Shown: piece after piece, positions 18,285-26,043 of the stretch
Layout: each line of letters opens with the position of its first letter
Numbering within the stretch: the first letter of the stretch is position 1
Source of the DNA: Methylomarinum sp965277025
Lineage (GTDB): Bacteria; Pseudomonadota; Gammaproteobacteria; Methylococcales; Methylomonadaceae
Reading direction: 5' to 3'
DNA: 64,000 nt
Assembly (NCBI GenBank): GCA_965277025.1
Contig: OZ255706.1
Location: 744,001-808,000, forward strand
Program-made: the position numbers and the translations under genes
Notes under the pieces: model-generated
What the model was told of the DNA's origin: nothing
The model's database searches: none
The model's input: only the letters and a program-made list of their open reading frames with translations

Positions 18285-18625
18285 TATTTTTTTACCAAAA
18301 TTATTCTAAAAACGTTGAAGCCACGAGAACGCAAACGAGCATTTTATCAGGCATTACAGGATGCGTTAAGAAACTTTACGGCTAAATGTTTAAAGAAGTG
18401 CTGATTGGATCAGTTCTTTTGTGCAAAATAGCGATATGCCATAAAGACGGGAAACTGTAACTTATTGATTCTATGTGCAAGCAAAAAGCCGGACAATTTA
18501 AACGAATGAGAAGTGATTTGTTTAGTGTTGACCTGGAGTGTTAAAAATGACAAGTGGCAAATAAATCATCTACACGGATTTTTTTACCCTGATGAGAACT
18601 GATATCAGAAACAGGCAAATAATTC
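18285..18625. other. 341-bp gap between yidC and rnpA; no yidD seen
   Basis: In most relatives yidD lies between rnpA and yidC. Reading the minus strand here shows no frame with the expected cysteine-containing GCRFxPTCSxY pattern and no long open frame that looks coding. No insertion sequence or repeat accounts for the gap. It may hold a yidC leader or a decayed yidD. Confidence 0.5.
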
Positions 18626-19036
18626 CTAAGCTTGTTTGCCTGACTGTTTAGCAATGGAAGCTGCAAAATTATTACTGGAGTAGAGTTGCTGGTTTAATTT
18701 AAACCAGTGCTTTTCCAAAGATAGTCTTAATATTTCAGCTGAGGCATTCGCCGCATCCCTGCGAGCAAGAACAACAAAATCAATGCCGCCAAGCTCATGT
18801 TGCCGCAATCTAAAGCTTTCCCGGCTAGCACGTTTTATAAAATTCCGTGCAACGGCTTTTTTGATATTTTTTTTAGCGATTGCAAGTCCCAGGCGCGGAT
18901 GATCCAGGTGATTGCGGACGGCTAATACGATAAAATACCGATCAGTCGATCGCTTGGCATTTGCAAAAACATTTTTGTAATCAGCCGCTGTCCGCAGCCT
19001 AAGCTGAACAGGAAAAGCGAATTGTTTCGCCAACAA
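18626..19036 (-). CDS. rnpA: Ribonuclease P protein component
   Basis: RnpA assists the RNase P RNA in 5' tRNA processing. 136 residues; the RNR-like motif appears as NFIKRASRESFR near residue 64, preceded by GLAIAKKNIKKAVAR. The N-terminal half (FPVQLRLRTAADYKNVFANAKRS) is typical. The start is a TTG (19034-19036), immediately after the rpmH stop, with a second TTG next to it, so exact start choice is uncertain. Order rpmH-rnpA is universal. Confidence 0.93.
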   Translation of the reverse strand: MLAKQFAFPVQLRLRTAADYKNVFANAKRSTDRYFIVLAVRNHLDHPRLGLAIAKKNIKKAVARNFIKRASRESFRLRQHELGGIDFVVLARRDAANASAEILRLSLEKHWFKLNQQLYSSNNFAASIAKQSGKQA

Positions 19037-19171
19037 TTATACAGTAAGTGACTTGCGGCCTTTTGCTCTGCGAGCATTTATGACTCTACGACCATTTTTA
19101 GTCGCCATTCTTGCACGAAAACCATGTGTTCTTGCGCGTTTGATTTTGCTAGGTTGATAAGTTCTTTTCAT
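19037..19171 (-). CDS. rpmH: Ribosomal protein L34
   Basis: 44 residues, starting MKRTYQPSKIKRARTHGFR and ending RRAKGRKSLTV, an almost invariant protein of the large ribosomal subunit. ATG at 19169-19171; the stop at 19037-19039 abuts rnpA. It heads the rpmH-rnpA-(gap)-yidC-mnmE group. dnaA, often divergent from rpmH, is not next to it here. Confidence 0.97.
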   Translation of the reverse strand: MKRTYQPSKIKRARTHGFRARMATKNGRRVINARRAKGRKSLTV

Positions 19172-19217
19172 TTGTTGTTGCCTGTCTGTAACAGATTACG
19201 GATAAAAAAGATCCGGA

Positions 19218-19247
19218 ATAGTAATCCATAACGCAAGTAATTGTCAA
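19218..19247 (-). promoter_or_regulatory. Sigma-70 promoter for rpmH
   Basis: On the minus strand TTGACA (19242-19247) is followed after 18 bases by TACTAT (19218-19223), 47 bp before the rpmH ATG. The match to consensus and the position are good. Confidence 0.65.
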
Positions 19248-19311
19248 TTTATTTTTCAATATGATCATGCAATATAAAGGTTATATATATAACGCTTATA
19301 AATCGAAGGAA

Positions 19312-19341
19312 GCGCTGAACAAATCATCCATACTATCAGCG
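19312..19341. repeat. Palindromic repeat, GCGCTGA family
   Basis: GCGCTGAACAAATCATCC followed by ATACTATCAGCGC. Its reverse complement matches the unit at 25540-25568 closely (TATGGATGATTTGT core). A half-unit, ACTGATTTAATCAGCGC, lies nearby at about 19539-19555. No gene is visible between 19248 and 19639. Confidence 0.65.
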
Positions 19342-19639
19342 CCCGAAAAATGGACAACGATTTCCATTTTACTCGCAAAATCAATAACTTGAGGATATAT
19401 ATTTTGAAGACGGATTCCTGTTCAGCACCATTTTTTACTGAAGGCCAAGATTGTACAGTTTTTTGAGATTGCTTTAACTTACAACTCATACAAGCCGACA
19501 TTGAAAAATGGGTGCTGTACCTGTGTCCAAAGGAAGTACTGATTTAATCAGCGCTTCCCTAAGGAGTATTGAATAAAGGAGTATAGAATAAATGCGCCGG
19601 TTCAGGCGCAGTTCATTAAAAAGGCTTTGACTAAAAAAA

Positions 19640-19668
19640 TTGACAAGTTGATGGCATAATCCTATAGT
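19640..19668 (+). promoter_or_regulatory. Strong sigma-70 promoter for trxA
   Basis: TTGACA (19640-19645), a 17-base spacer and TATAGT (19663-19668), 28 bp before the trxA GTG. This is the best consensus promoter in the window. Confidence 0.75.
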
Positions 19669-19696
19669 TTCATTTTTTAAAGTTTTGGAGAATAGC

Positions 19697-20023
19697 GTGA
19701 GTGACTTAGTCCTTCATGTATCGGATGCTGAATTTAATGGTAAAGTTTTAAACGCCTCAACCCCTGTTTTAGTCGATTATTGGGCTGAATGGTGCGGTCC
19801 ATGCAAAATGATCGCTCCTGTTCTGGATGAAATTGCCAAGGAATACGAAGGTAAGCTGGTTGTCGCCAAACTCAACATCGATGAAAACCCAGAAACTCCT
19901 CAACACTATGGAGTTCGTGGTATTCCAACTCTCATGCTGTATAAAAACGGTGAAGTCGAAGCGACTAAAGTAGGCGCTTTATCCAAATCTCAATTAAAAG
20001 ATTTTATCGATAGCAATCTTTAA
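19697..20023 (+). CDS. trxA: Thioredoxin 1
   Basis: A 108-residue cytoplasmic thioredoxin that reduces disulfides. The active site WAEWCGPCK is near residue 32, with the cis-proline loop GIPTLMLYKNG near 75. I start at GTG 19697 (MSDLVLHVSDAEF) because TTGGAG lies eight bases upstream; an in-frame TTG twelve bases earlier would lose that spacing. It precedes rho, the conserved gammaproteobacterial order, with its own promoter. Confidence 0.96.
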   Translation: MSDLVLHVSDAEFNGKVLNASTPVLVDYWAEWCGPCKMIAPVLDEIAKEYEGKLVVAKLNIDENPETPQHYGVRGIPTLMLYKNGEVEATKVGALSKSQLKDFIDSNL

Positions 20024-20032
20024 AATACCTTT

Positions 20033-20060
20033 CGGCCTGTCCAGGATTGGCCAGGCCGGA
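20033..20060 (+). terminator. GC-rich hairpin after trxA
   Basis: TTCGGCCTG and CAGGCCGGAA form a stem with an inner CCAGGATTGG loop. It follows the trxA stop by about ten bases and lacks a clear T run, so it may be an attenuator or pause site in the rho leader (20061-20182) rather than a strong terminator. Confidence 0.5.
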
Positions 20061-20182
20061 AATATACGCTATAATACTCTAAGTGCGACCTTCCGCACGC
20101 CTGAAATCCATTCATCCTACAAACAACCTTTCTGCAGATATCGACTTTCTGTCGTCTTGCTTTTCCTATATCTTCAATCAAT

Positions 20183-21439
20183 ATGAATCTTACCGAGTTA
20201 AAACTTAAACCAATAAATGAACTGATTACACTTGCCGAAACCAACGGCATCGACAATATCGCCAGAGCCCGGAAACAGGAACTCATTTTTGCTATTTTGA
20301 AAAAATTGGCCAAGAATGGTGAGAGTATCTATGGCGATGGTGTGCTGGAAATTCTGCAGGATGGCTTTGGATTTTTAAGAACGCCTGGTTGTTCCTATCT
20401 GGCGGGGCCCGATGATATTTATGTTTCTCCCAGTCAGATAAGACGTTTCGGATTGAGAACGGGTGATACCGTTAGTGGTAAAATCCGCCCGCCTAAAGAT
20501 AGCGAACGCTATTTTGCCATGCTCAAGGTTGAAAGCATCAATTTTGAAGCGCCTGAACACGCCAAACACAAAATTCTGTTTTCCAATCTGACCCCTTTAT
20601 TTCCCAATCAGCGCTTTCGTTTAGAGCAAGGAAATGGCACCAGTGAAGACCTGACAGGCCGGGTGATCGATTTGATTGCACCAATCGGCAAAGGCCAGCG
20701 TGGCTTGATCGTGTCGCCGCCAAAAGCCGGTAAAACCATGATTATGCAAAGCATTGCCCATGCTATTGCAGAAAACAACCCGGAATGTTACCTGATTGTT
20801 TTACTGATCGATGAGCGCCCTGAAGAAGTCACCGAAATGCAGAGTTGCGTCCGTGGTGAAGTGATATCCAGTACGTTTGACGAGCCCGCCACGCGTCATG
20901 TGCAAGTTGCCGATATGGTTATCGAGAAAGCGCGTCGGCTGGTGGAACACAAACACGATGTTGTCATTCTGTTAGATTCAATCACACGCTTGGCCAGAGC
21001 CTATAACATGGTGGCGCCATCATCCGGTAAATTATTATCTGGTGGTGTCGACGCTAACGCTCTGGAAAAACCCAAACGTTTTTTTGGTGCGGCGCGGAAT
21101 ATCGAAGAAGGCGGTAGCCTGACCATTATCGCCACTGCGCTGGTTGAAACCGGCTCGCGTATGGATGAGGTGATTTTTGAAGAGTTTAAAGGCACTGGCA
21201 ATATGGAATTACATCTGGAACGTAAAATTGCCGAAAAACGTATTTACCCGGCTATCAATATCAACCGTTCCGGTACTCGACGTGAGGAATATCTGGTTGA
21301 TCCGGATGAATTGCAAAAAACCTGGATATTGCGCAAGATTTTGCAACCGATGGACGAAATGGCCGCCTCGGAGTTCCTGCTGGGTAAATTGAAACAGTTT
21401 AAAACGAATGCCGAGTTTTTTGAGTCAATGAAGCGCTGA
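20183..21439 (+). CDS. rho: Transcription termination factor Rho
   Basis: Rho is the hexameric RNA helicase that ends transcription. 418 residues is standard. The N-terminal RNA-binding part has GDGVLEILQDGFGFLRTP near residue 52; Walker A is SPPKAGKTMIMQ near 178; Walker B is VVILLDSITRLARAYN near 262; the Q and R loops follow (GGVDANALEKPKRFFGAARN). It begins MNLTELKLKPINELI. Its downstream end touches a GCGCTGA half-palindrome. Confidence 0.98.
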   Translation: MNLTELKLKPINELITLAETNGIDNIARARKQELIFAILKKLAKNGESIYGDGVLEILQDGFGFLRTPGCSYLAGPDDIYVSPSQIRRFGLRTGDTVSGKIRPPKDSERYFAMLKVESINFEAPEHAKHKILFSNLTPLFPNQRFRLEQGNGTSEDLTGRVIDLIAPIGKGQRGLIVSPPKAGKTMIMQSIAHAIAENNPECYLIVLLIDERPEEVTEMQSCVRGEVISSTFDEPATRHVQVADMVIEKARRLVEHKHDVVILLDSITRLARAYNMVAPSSGKLLSGGVDANALEKPKRFFGAARNIEEGGSLTIIATALVETGSRMDEVIFEEFKGTGNMELHLERKIAEKRIYPAININRSGTRREEYLVDPDELQKTWILRKILQPMDEMAASEFLLGKLKQFKTNAEFFESMKR

Positions 21440-21454
21440 ACAAACTTCAAGCTC

Positions 21455-21484
21455 GTAGCCAGGATGAAGCTTGCGGAATCCGGG
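21455..21484. repeat. REP-like palindrome
   Basis: GTAGCCAGGATGAAGC then TTGCGGAATCCGGG: one unit of the same family as at 236-316, 24846-24875 and 25131-25212, just after rho. Confidence 0.7.
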
Positions 21485-21535
21485 ATAAACGGTGGATAAA
21501 CGAGAGATGCTATCAGCGGTCAACTGAAATTTTTG

Positions 21536-21845
21536 TTAGCTTTTATTACTTAGTTTACTACGAACCCAATTAGGAGTTCTTCGCTCTGGTAATATAGCAA
21601 TAATATATGCTGTATTATCTTTTAAATTGTAATAAATTGAATATGGAAACCTCTTTGACGGCATTCGATAATAACCATACACTTTGGAATGAACTCCAGC
21701 ATATATAATTAAAGATTCTATGTCCGATAGAAGCGAATCTTAAAAAATATTCACCAACACCTTGTTCTTTGCTTTCATAGAATAACCTTCCGTCTTCAAG
21801 ATTAGCTTCTGCCTCTGATAATATCTGAATATGCTTGATATTCAT
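21536..21845 (-). pseudogene. ParE/RelE-type toxin gene, frameshifted
   Basis: The frame starts MNIKHIQILSEAEANLEDG and matches plasmid-stabilisation toxins of the ParE/RelE fold until GVGEYFLR. It then needs two more bases near 21735-21742; in the shifted frame it continues LSDIESLIIYAGVH, YGYYRMPSKRFPYSIYY, then AYIIAILPERRTPNW, the expected C-terminal strands of the fold, to a TAA at 21536. As it stands the protein stops early. The ATG overlaps the stop of the upstream antitoxin gene (ATGA). Such toxins inhibit translation or gyrase; this one is probably dead. Confidence 0.8.
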
Positions 21846-21956
21846 TTTGCATGCTTTGATTTTAATTCTTCTAGCGATATAAAATCAGCGATACCACTTT
21901 CTATGTTTTGTTTTCTATCAGAGAGTATTTCTTCATGCCATTTAGGCGGTTTAATT

Positions 21957-23371
21957 CATCTCCTTACACACAACTATCAACTCAAGCCTTCCAGTTTGCG
22001 AGCCATTTGAATACCAAAGACACAGTCTTGAATTCTCTGAAAGCCAATCCAAATACTTTTAGCACCCGGATCACCATCTGATTTTCGCCCTAAAAACCCG
22101 CCTAATGTAGCCAGGTTTCTAAGCACTGTATTCAGTGTCGGTGTGTCTTTGGGAACCGTCTTTTCCTGCAAAACATACGATGATTTCCACTCTAAAGAAT
22201 CAAAAATAAGGTCAGCAGGTAAATCAGGGCAAACACGACCTAAGCGCATAAGATACATCACGCGCCAGGCAATAATCATGGCCATGACCAAGGCTTTTTC
22301 AATGCGTTCTTTACTGGATAATTGAAGCTTCTCTACCTTGCACCCAACCTTCAATACATCAAAAAACATTTCTATTTCCCATCGACAGCGATACCAGTCA
22401 ATCAACTCACAGGCTTGCGCTTCATTTTTTACCGGGCGATTAGTTAATAAACGCCAGACAAGAGGTGGTTTTCCTGCAGGTGGGTTGATTTCTTTGGCCT
22501 GAACCAAAGTCACTTCAATTTTTTCTTCACCCTTCACCGGCAAAGTACAGCGCAGCACTTTAATTTCTTGCTGAACCTGACGCGCTTTCTCTCCTTTTTT
22601 TCGCGGCTTAATGAAGCTGATACGACTCATAACCGCTTGTTTATCGACACGATCCCAAAGTCTTTCTTGATCCGATAATTTTCGATTATGCTTCGCTCTG
22701 ACCAACCAATCGGCTGGGGCATTTAACGCTTGACTTCTCGCCATAAGATTCAAGATATCGCCTTCTCTATCCGCCACATAAATCAATCGGCTTTGAGGGC
22801 AACGTTCCGCCATTTCAGCAACACGTTCATAACCTTCTACCCAACGATCACTTTCTTTTATGGTTGGGGTTTCCTGATCTTCTTTTTTGGTTTTACCTCG
22901 AGACCACATCCAGGCATCGCTGATACCTAAAGGAATACGATCGGGTGTTATGCAAAGCGTTGGATGCAGGTACATGCCTCGTTGAGCATCATACGACAAG
23001 CGTCCTAAATCTTCAGTTTCCTGGCCGTTAAAATCTAACTCTGTTGTGTCTTGTAAGCATAAAATAACCGCTTCTTCACTCTTTATAATGCGTTGTTCAA
23101 CTTGATCAGTATGCGCTTTTAAGAGCTTGTCCCATGTCACACTCTCATTACTATAAAACCGATAAGCTGCTTGTGTTTCAGCCCAGCCTTGGCAGGCTTG
23201 AGGTATACTCGCCTTGGGTGATTTGGCAAACGTTTCCAGCAACTTAATTGCTCTTTTCTTGATACGCTCATCACCTAAATCTAAATTTCGGAATTCCATT
23301 TCTGCCCAATTCATAATGACTCAAATAATCGTATTTTACAGCTTTAGTTCAGACTTGTGTGTAACGAGATG
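21957..23371 (-). mobile_element. IS4-family, IS50/Tn5-like insertion sequence
   Basis: 1415 bp with inverted ends CATCTC(C/G)TTACACACAA and a perfect 9-bp target duplication GGTTTAATT (minus strand AATTAAACC) at 21948-21956 and 23372-23380. It is inserted in the antitoxin gene. Only one copy is present in the window. Confidence 0.95.
21977..23314 (-). CDS. Tn5-like transposase (IS4 family)
   Basis: 445 residues, cut-and-paste DDE transposase. The N-terminal DNA-binding region (FRNLDLGDERIKKRAIKLLE, then IPQACQGWAETQAAYRFYSN) matches Tn5 Tnp. The first aspartate is in LCLQDTTELDF near residue 108, the second in IYVADREGDIL near 195, and the YREK signature is YRCRWEIEMFFDVLK near 325. The frame is intact, so the element may be mobile. 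Confidence 0.95.
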   Translation of the reverse strand: MNWAEMEFRNLDLGDERIKKRAIKLLETFAKSPKASIPQACQGWAETQAAYRFYSNESVTWDKLLKAHTDQVEQRIIKSEEAVILCLQDTTELDFNGQETEDLGRLSYDAQRGMYLHPTLCITPDRIPLGISDAWMWSRGKTKKEDQETPTIKESDRWVEGYERVAEMAERCPQSRLIYVADREGDILNLMARSQALNAPADWLVRAKHNRKLSDQERLWDRVDKQAVMSRISFIKPRKKGEKARQVQQEIKVLRCTLPVKGEEKIEVTLVQAKEINPPAGKPPLVWRLLTNRPVKNEAQACELIDWYRCRWEIEMFFDVLKVGCKVEKLQLSSKERIEKALVMAMIIAWRVMYLMRLGRVCPDLPADLIFDSLEWKSSYVLQEKTVPKDTPTLNTVLRNLATLGGFLGRKSDGDPGAKSIWIGFQRIQDCVFGIQMARKLEGLS

Positions 23372-23517
23372 GGTTTAATTCCAGAAGGTTCGTGAGTAAG
23401 TGAGTCCCACAATGCCTCCATTGTTTCAAGTCGTTCAAGCACACTCATTTTTGAAATTTCTACAATAGCCATTTATATTCCCCCATCACTTTAGAATACA
23501 TTTTAACAGAAGCACTA

Positions 23518-24547
23518 ACAGGCTGTTGATTTAATCCAACCTGGAGGCCGCATTGTTTCGTTGCCATAATTGGCATTTGATTACATAACTAATTGTTATT
23601 TATGGTAAAATGATTCAATCCATTTGATATTCCCCGATTTTTTATTTGTTATGCGCGGCATTGATTATACCCAAAACGAATTATTCAGTTATCGGACGCT
23701 GGAATCTAGAATTCCGAGTGATCATCCTTTACGCAAACTACGATATTTGGTCGATATTCTATTGACTACTTTGGATGAGGAGTTCGATGACCTGTATTCC
23801 CGACGGGGCCGGGCGTCAATTCCTCCCGAGCGTTTACTCCGTGCCAGTTTAACGACACGCATGAATCGACAACGGACCCGGAAGCAAGGATGTATAAAAA
23901 AAGTCAGGGCGATAAAGCCCAGCTCGCTTTTCCGGGCCATGCACTCATGGAAAATCGCCATGGTTTGGTCATCGATGTTGAAGTGACCCAGGCGACAGGA
24001 ACGGCCGAGCGGGAGGCGGCGACAAAAATGATCAAACGCAGCGTCAAAAAAGCGGGTGCCACAGTGGGCAGTGACAAAAACTATGATACCCAAAACTTCG
24101 TTGCCGAGCTTCGCGCAATGAAGGTGACCCCGCATGTAACTCAAAAAGCGAAAGGTTCGGCGATTGACAAGCGGACGACCCGACACCCAGGCTATACCAG
24201 CAGTCTCAAAATCCGTAAACGGATCGAAGAAGTCTTTGGCTGGAGCAAAACTGTTGGGGGATTACGTCAAACCCGGTTTCGCGGAGTGAGAAAAGTGACT
24301 GCCCAAACCGTGTTCACCTTCGCAGCGTATAATCTGACCCGCCTGATGTCCTTGTTGCAATGGCGTTATTCAACTGCGTAGGCACCGTTGTGCCTGAAAT
24401 ACGCCAAAAGGTGGAAATAAAGCCTCGAAAGGGCAATATAAACCGGCTGATACCGGAAAACCTGGCTAATTAGGCCATCCAGAGGTAAATTTAACCCAAA
24501 ATGAAGGGCTGGAGCCGGAGGCATAGGGGCGTTTTTCAACAGCCTGT
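23518..24547 (+). mobile_element. IS5-family element with internal deletion
   Basis: Bounded by inverted repeats ACAGGCTGTTGA (23518-23529) and TCAACAGCCTGT (24536-24547), with TA on both sides. Only about 1030 bp remain because the middle of the transposase is missing. A 3' remnant of the same element recurs at 49048-49359 and 53069-53137. Confidence 0.8.
23651..24381 (+). pseudogene. IS5-family transposase, about 110 codons deleted
   Basis: The start MRGIDYTQNELFSYRTLES and the block ASIPPERLLRASL match the N-terminal domain of IS5 transposases. After residue 67 the sequence jumps, out of frame, to the catalytic half: DTHESTTDPEARMYKKSQG, then HALMENRHGLVIDVEVTQ, VGSDKNYDTQNFVAEL and KRIEEVFGWSKTVGGL. 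The missing part would include the first catalytic aspartate. The catalytic half remains open from 23890 to the TAG at 24381. This copy cannot make a functional enzyme. Confidence 0.9.
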
Positions 24548-24845
24548 TAAAGAGAAGCATTTCCAACTGGAGCGTGTAAATTTATTTTTGAAGCGCGTAG
24601 AATAGCGAAACTCCAAGGGCATAACTATTCGCCATAGCCCGACGGGTTAACCGAGACTGTTCATTATTCATCTCTCCTCACCTGCGGCATGCATATGCTC
24701 TGGCAATAGGCAATACGCCCCAGACTTCGATTGTAAATAGTCTCTCATCGCGGAAAAGGTCAACATAATCGATTAACAACATTGATTTACAGTGCCAGGA
24801 TTAGATAAAAGCCAATTTTAGATGAATCGTTTATCCAGCGTTTAT

Positions 24846-24875
24846 CCCGGATTCCGCAAGCTCCATCCGGGCTAC
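24846..24875. repeat. REP-like palindrome
   Basis: CCCGGATTCCGCAAGC then TCCATCCGGGCTAC, the reverse orientation of the 21455 unit, nearly identical to it. Confidence 0.7.
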
Positions 24876-24980
24876 TTTGCTGATGTTACGCATTGCGCTG
24901 GATAATTGATAAATTTCAAGAAGCAATCAAGGATCAGAGCCAGGTCTTGTAATCAAGCATACAGCTTGGTACACCATGAA

Positions 24981-25100
24981 ATAGCCAGACCACTCAGAAT
25001 CGAGTATTCGGGTTTGTTCGCGGTGCAATTGTCGTGGACAACTATTATCATAAACGCAGGAAGGCAATCTGCTGGTCACCATGCGTTATTGCAAGAGCTG
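24981..25100 (+). pseudogene. Possible remnant of a REP-associated tyrosine transposase (RAYT)
   Basis: The frame from 24981 reads ARPLRIEYSGLFAVQ after an ATA codon; RAYT (Y1 transposase) proteins very commonly start MARPLRIEYPGALYHV. In another frame VVDNYYH follows at about 25027, close to the family's LMDNHYHLL motif, but no continuous domain survives. Location between REP-like palindromes supports the idea, because RAYTs mobilise REPs. Only about 10 residues match well, so this is a suggestion. Confidence 0.4.
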
Positions 25101-25130
25101 ATCCCGAGTTTCTCTTTGAAAACATATCCG

Positions 25131-25212
25131 GTAGCCCGTATGAAGCAACGCGGAATACGGGAAGCTGGGGGCTCTGATTATCCCGGATTCCGTTTTACTT
25201 CATCCGGGCTAC
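25131..25212. repeat. Inverted pair of REP-like palindromes (BIME-like)
   Basis: A plus-oriented unit (GTAGCCCGTATGAAGC to GGAATACGGG) is followed by a minus-oriented unit (CCCGGATTCCG to CATCCGGGCTAC) with a spacer of about 20 bp, the same layout as at 236-316. Confidence 0.75.
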
Positions 25213-25430
25213 TGGCTAAACCGACCACGCCGAATCCTAAAGACATATTGGCGCTAAAACACATAAATCCCTCACATAAATAGATGTTATACAAACACAG
25301 CGCTTTTAAAAACCACAAGTGTTTTTTAAAAGTGCATGACATAATGCCAAAAACTGCTGTATTTTAACGAATTTTGTTTTTAAGAACCTGAAAAAGAAGA
25401 ATAAATCACTGATTTGTTACAGCACAAGGG

Positions 25431-25455
25431 AAGCGCTGATTAAATCAGCGTTTCC
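25431..25455. repeat. Palindromic repeat, GCGCTGA family
   Basis: AAGCGCTGATTAAATCAGCG, then TTTCC: a short perfect palindrome centred on TTAA. It is close to the half-unit near 19539 and to the end of the unit at 25540. Confidence 0.55.
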
Positions 25456-25476
25456 CGCGACACAGGGATGTGTCGT

Positions 25477-25507
25477 CAAAATCAATAGCTGCAAGCTATT
25501 GATTTTG
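25477..25507. repeat. Hairpin repeat shared with 59971-60011
   Basis: CAAAATCAATAGCT and AGCTATTGATTTTG form a perfect 14-bp stem with a three-base loop. The same arms recur at 59971-60011. Confidence 0.6.
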
Positions 25508-25539
25508 TAAGCAAAGCGGGAATCGTTGTCCGTTTTGCG

Positions 25540-25568
25540 AGCGCTGACAGTATGGATGATTTGTCAGC
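25540..25568. repeat. Palindromic repeat, GCGCTGA family
   Basis: GCGCTGACAGTATGGATG then ATTTGTCAGCG. It matches the reverse complement of 19312-19341, so the two are copies of one mobile or REP-like unit. Confidence 0.6.
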
Positions 25569-25620
25569 GTTTCCCAAAGAAGTAACCTGTAAAATCATAA
25601 ATCGTGTGTACTTTCACCTA

Positions 25621-26043
25621 TTACGCGGAGTAAATCACGCAACGATTACGGCCCTGATTCTTGGCTTGATAGAGCGCCTTATCGGCCCGTTCAAAAATTT
25701 CATCCGGGCGAATATCATCATTCTGATAATCGCTAAGTCCCCCCGAAACAGTAATATGAACCATTTCTTGATTACATTTGAAATGGGCTTTATCGATGAT
25801 TTGACGAATTTTTTCTGCCGCCATCATGGCTTGTTCGGCATTGACACGAGGCAGAATCATGACGAATTCCTCCCCCCGTAACGAGCGACAAAATCGGTTT
25901 CCCGACAGTTTTTTTGCATCAACTGGGCAATAAAATGCAAAGTTTTATCGCCGGCTTTATGACCGTAAGTGTCATTGATCACCTTAAAATAATCGATATC
26001 CCAGACAATCAGCGTCATGGAGGTTTTATATCGTTTGCAATAT
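25621..26043 (-). pseudogene. Diguanylate cyclase (GGDEF domain), 5'-truncated and frameshifted
   Basis: The visible C-terminal half of a GGDEF domain reads MTLIVWDIDYFKVINDTYGH, KAGDKTLHFIAQLMQKNCR, then FVARYGG. There the frame breaks: the G run at 25872-25877 has six bases where seven would give RYGGEEFVMILPRVNAEQAM. After the break the domain continues to GLSDYQNDD, ADKALYQAKNQGRN and the stop. The upstream part is missing where IS66 copy A begins (26045). The enzyme would make cyclic di-GMP from GTP; this copy is dead as written, at its active-site motif. Confidence 0.85.

Larger units (their letters stand above)
21842..23472 (-). pseudogene. Addiction-module antitoxin (PF09720-like), split by a Tn5-like IS
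   Basis: Removing the IS (21957-23371) and one copy of its 9-bp duplication gives a continuous frame of about 70 residues: MAIVEISKMSVLERLETMEALWDSL then THEPSGIKPPKWHEEILSDR and KQNIESGIADFISLEELKSKH. This is the pattern of the short antitoxins that pair with ParE/RelE toxins (W-x-E-E-I-L-x-x-R, IESG, EELK). The toxin gene follows with an ATGA overlap. Both partners are broken, consistent with loss of toxin and then of antitoxin. Confidence 0.85.
24548..25620. other. 1.07-kb intergenic stretch made of repeats
   Basis: No intact gene is visible. The stretch holds REP-like palindromes (24846-24875, 25131-25212), a possible degraded REP-associated transposase start (24981), a GCGCTGA palindrome (25431-25455), a stem (25477-25507) and a further GCGCTGA-family unit (25540-25568). 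Direction and content fit a graveyard of small repeats. Confidence 0.6.

Noticed and set aside
18063..18404. Plus-strand 113-residue frame antisense to the yidC start
   Set aside because: Shadow of yidC over most of its length; no start signal and no family.
19265..19501. Minus-strand 78-residue open frame between rpmH and trxA
   Set aside because: It overlaps the GCGCTGA palindrome, has no ribosome site, and its composition is not protein-like.
19172..19696. Origin of replication near rpmH
   Set aside because: No dnaA gene and no cluster of TTATCCACA-like boxes in the spacer.
24906..25283. 125-residue plus-strand frame
   Set aside because: It runs through two REP-like palindromes and only the ARPLRIEYSG stretch looks meaningful, so it was recorded as a possible remnant instead.
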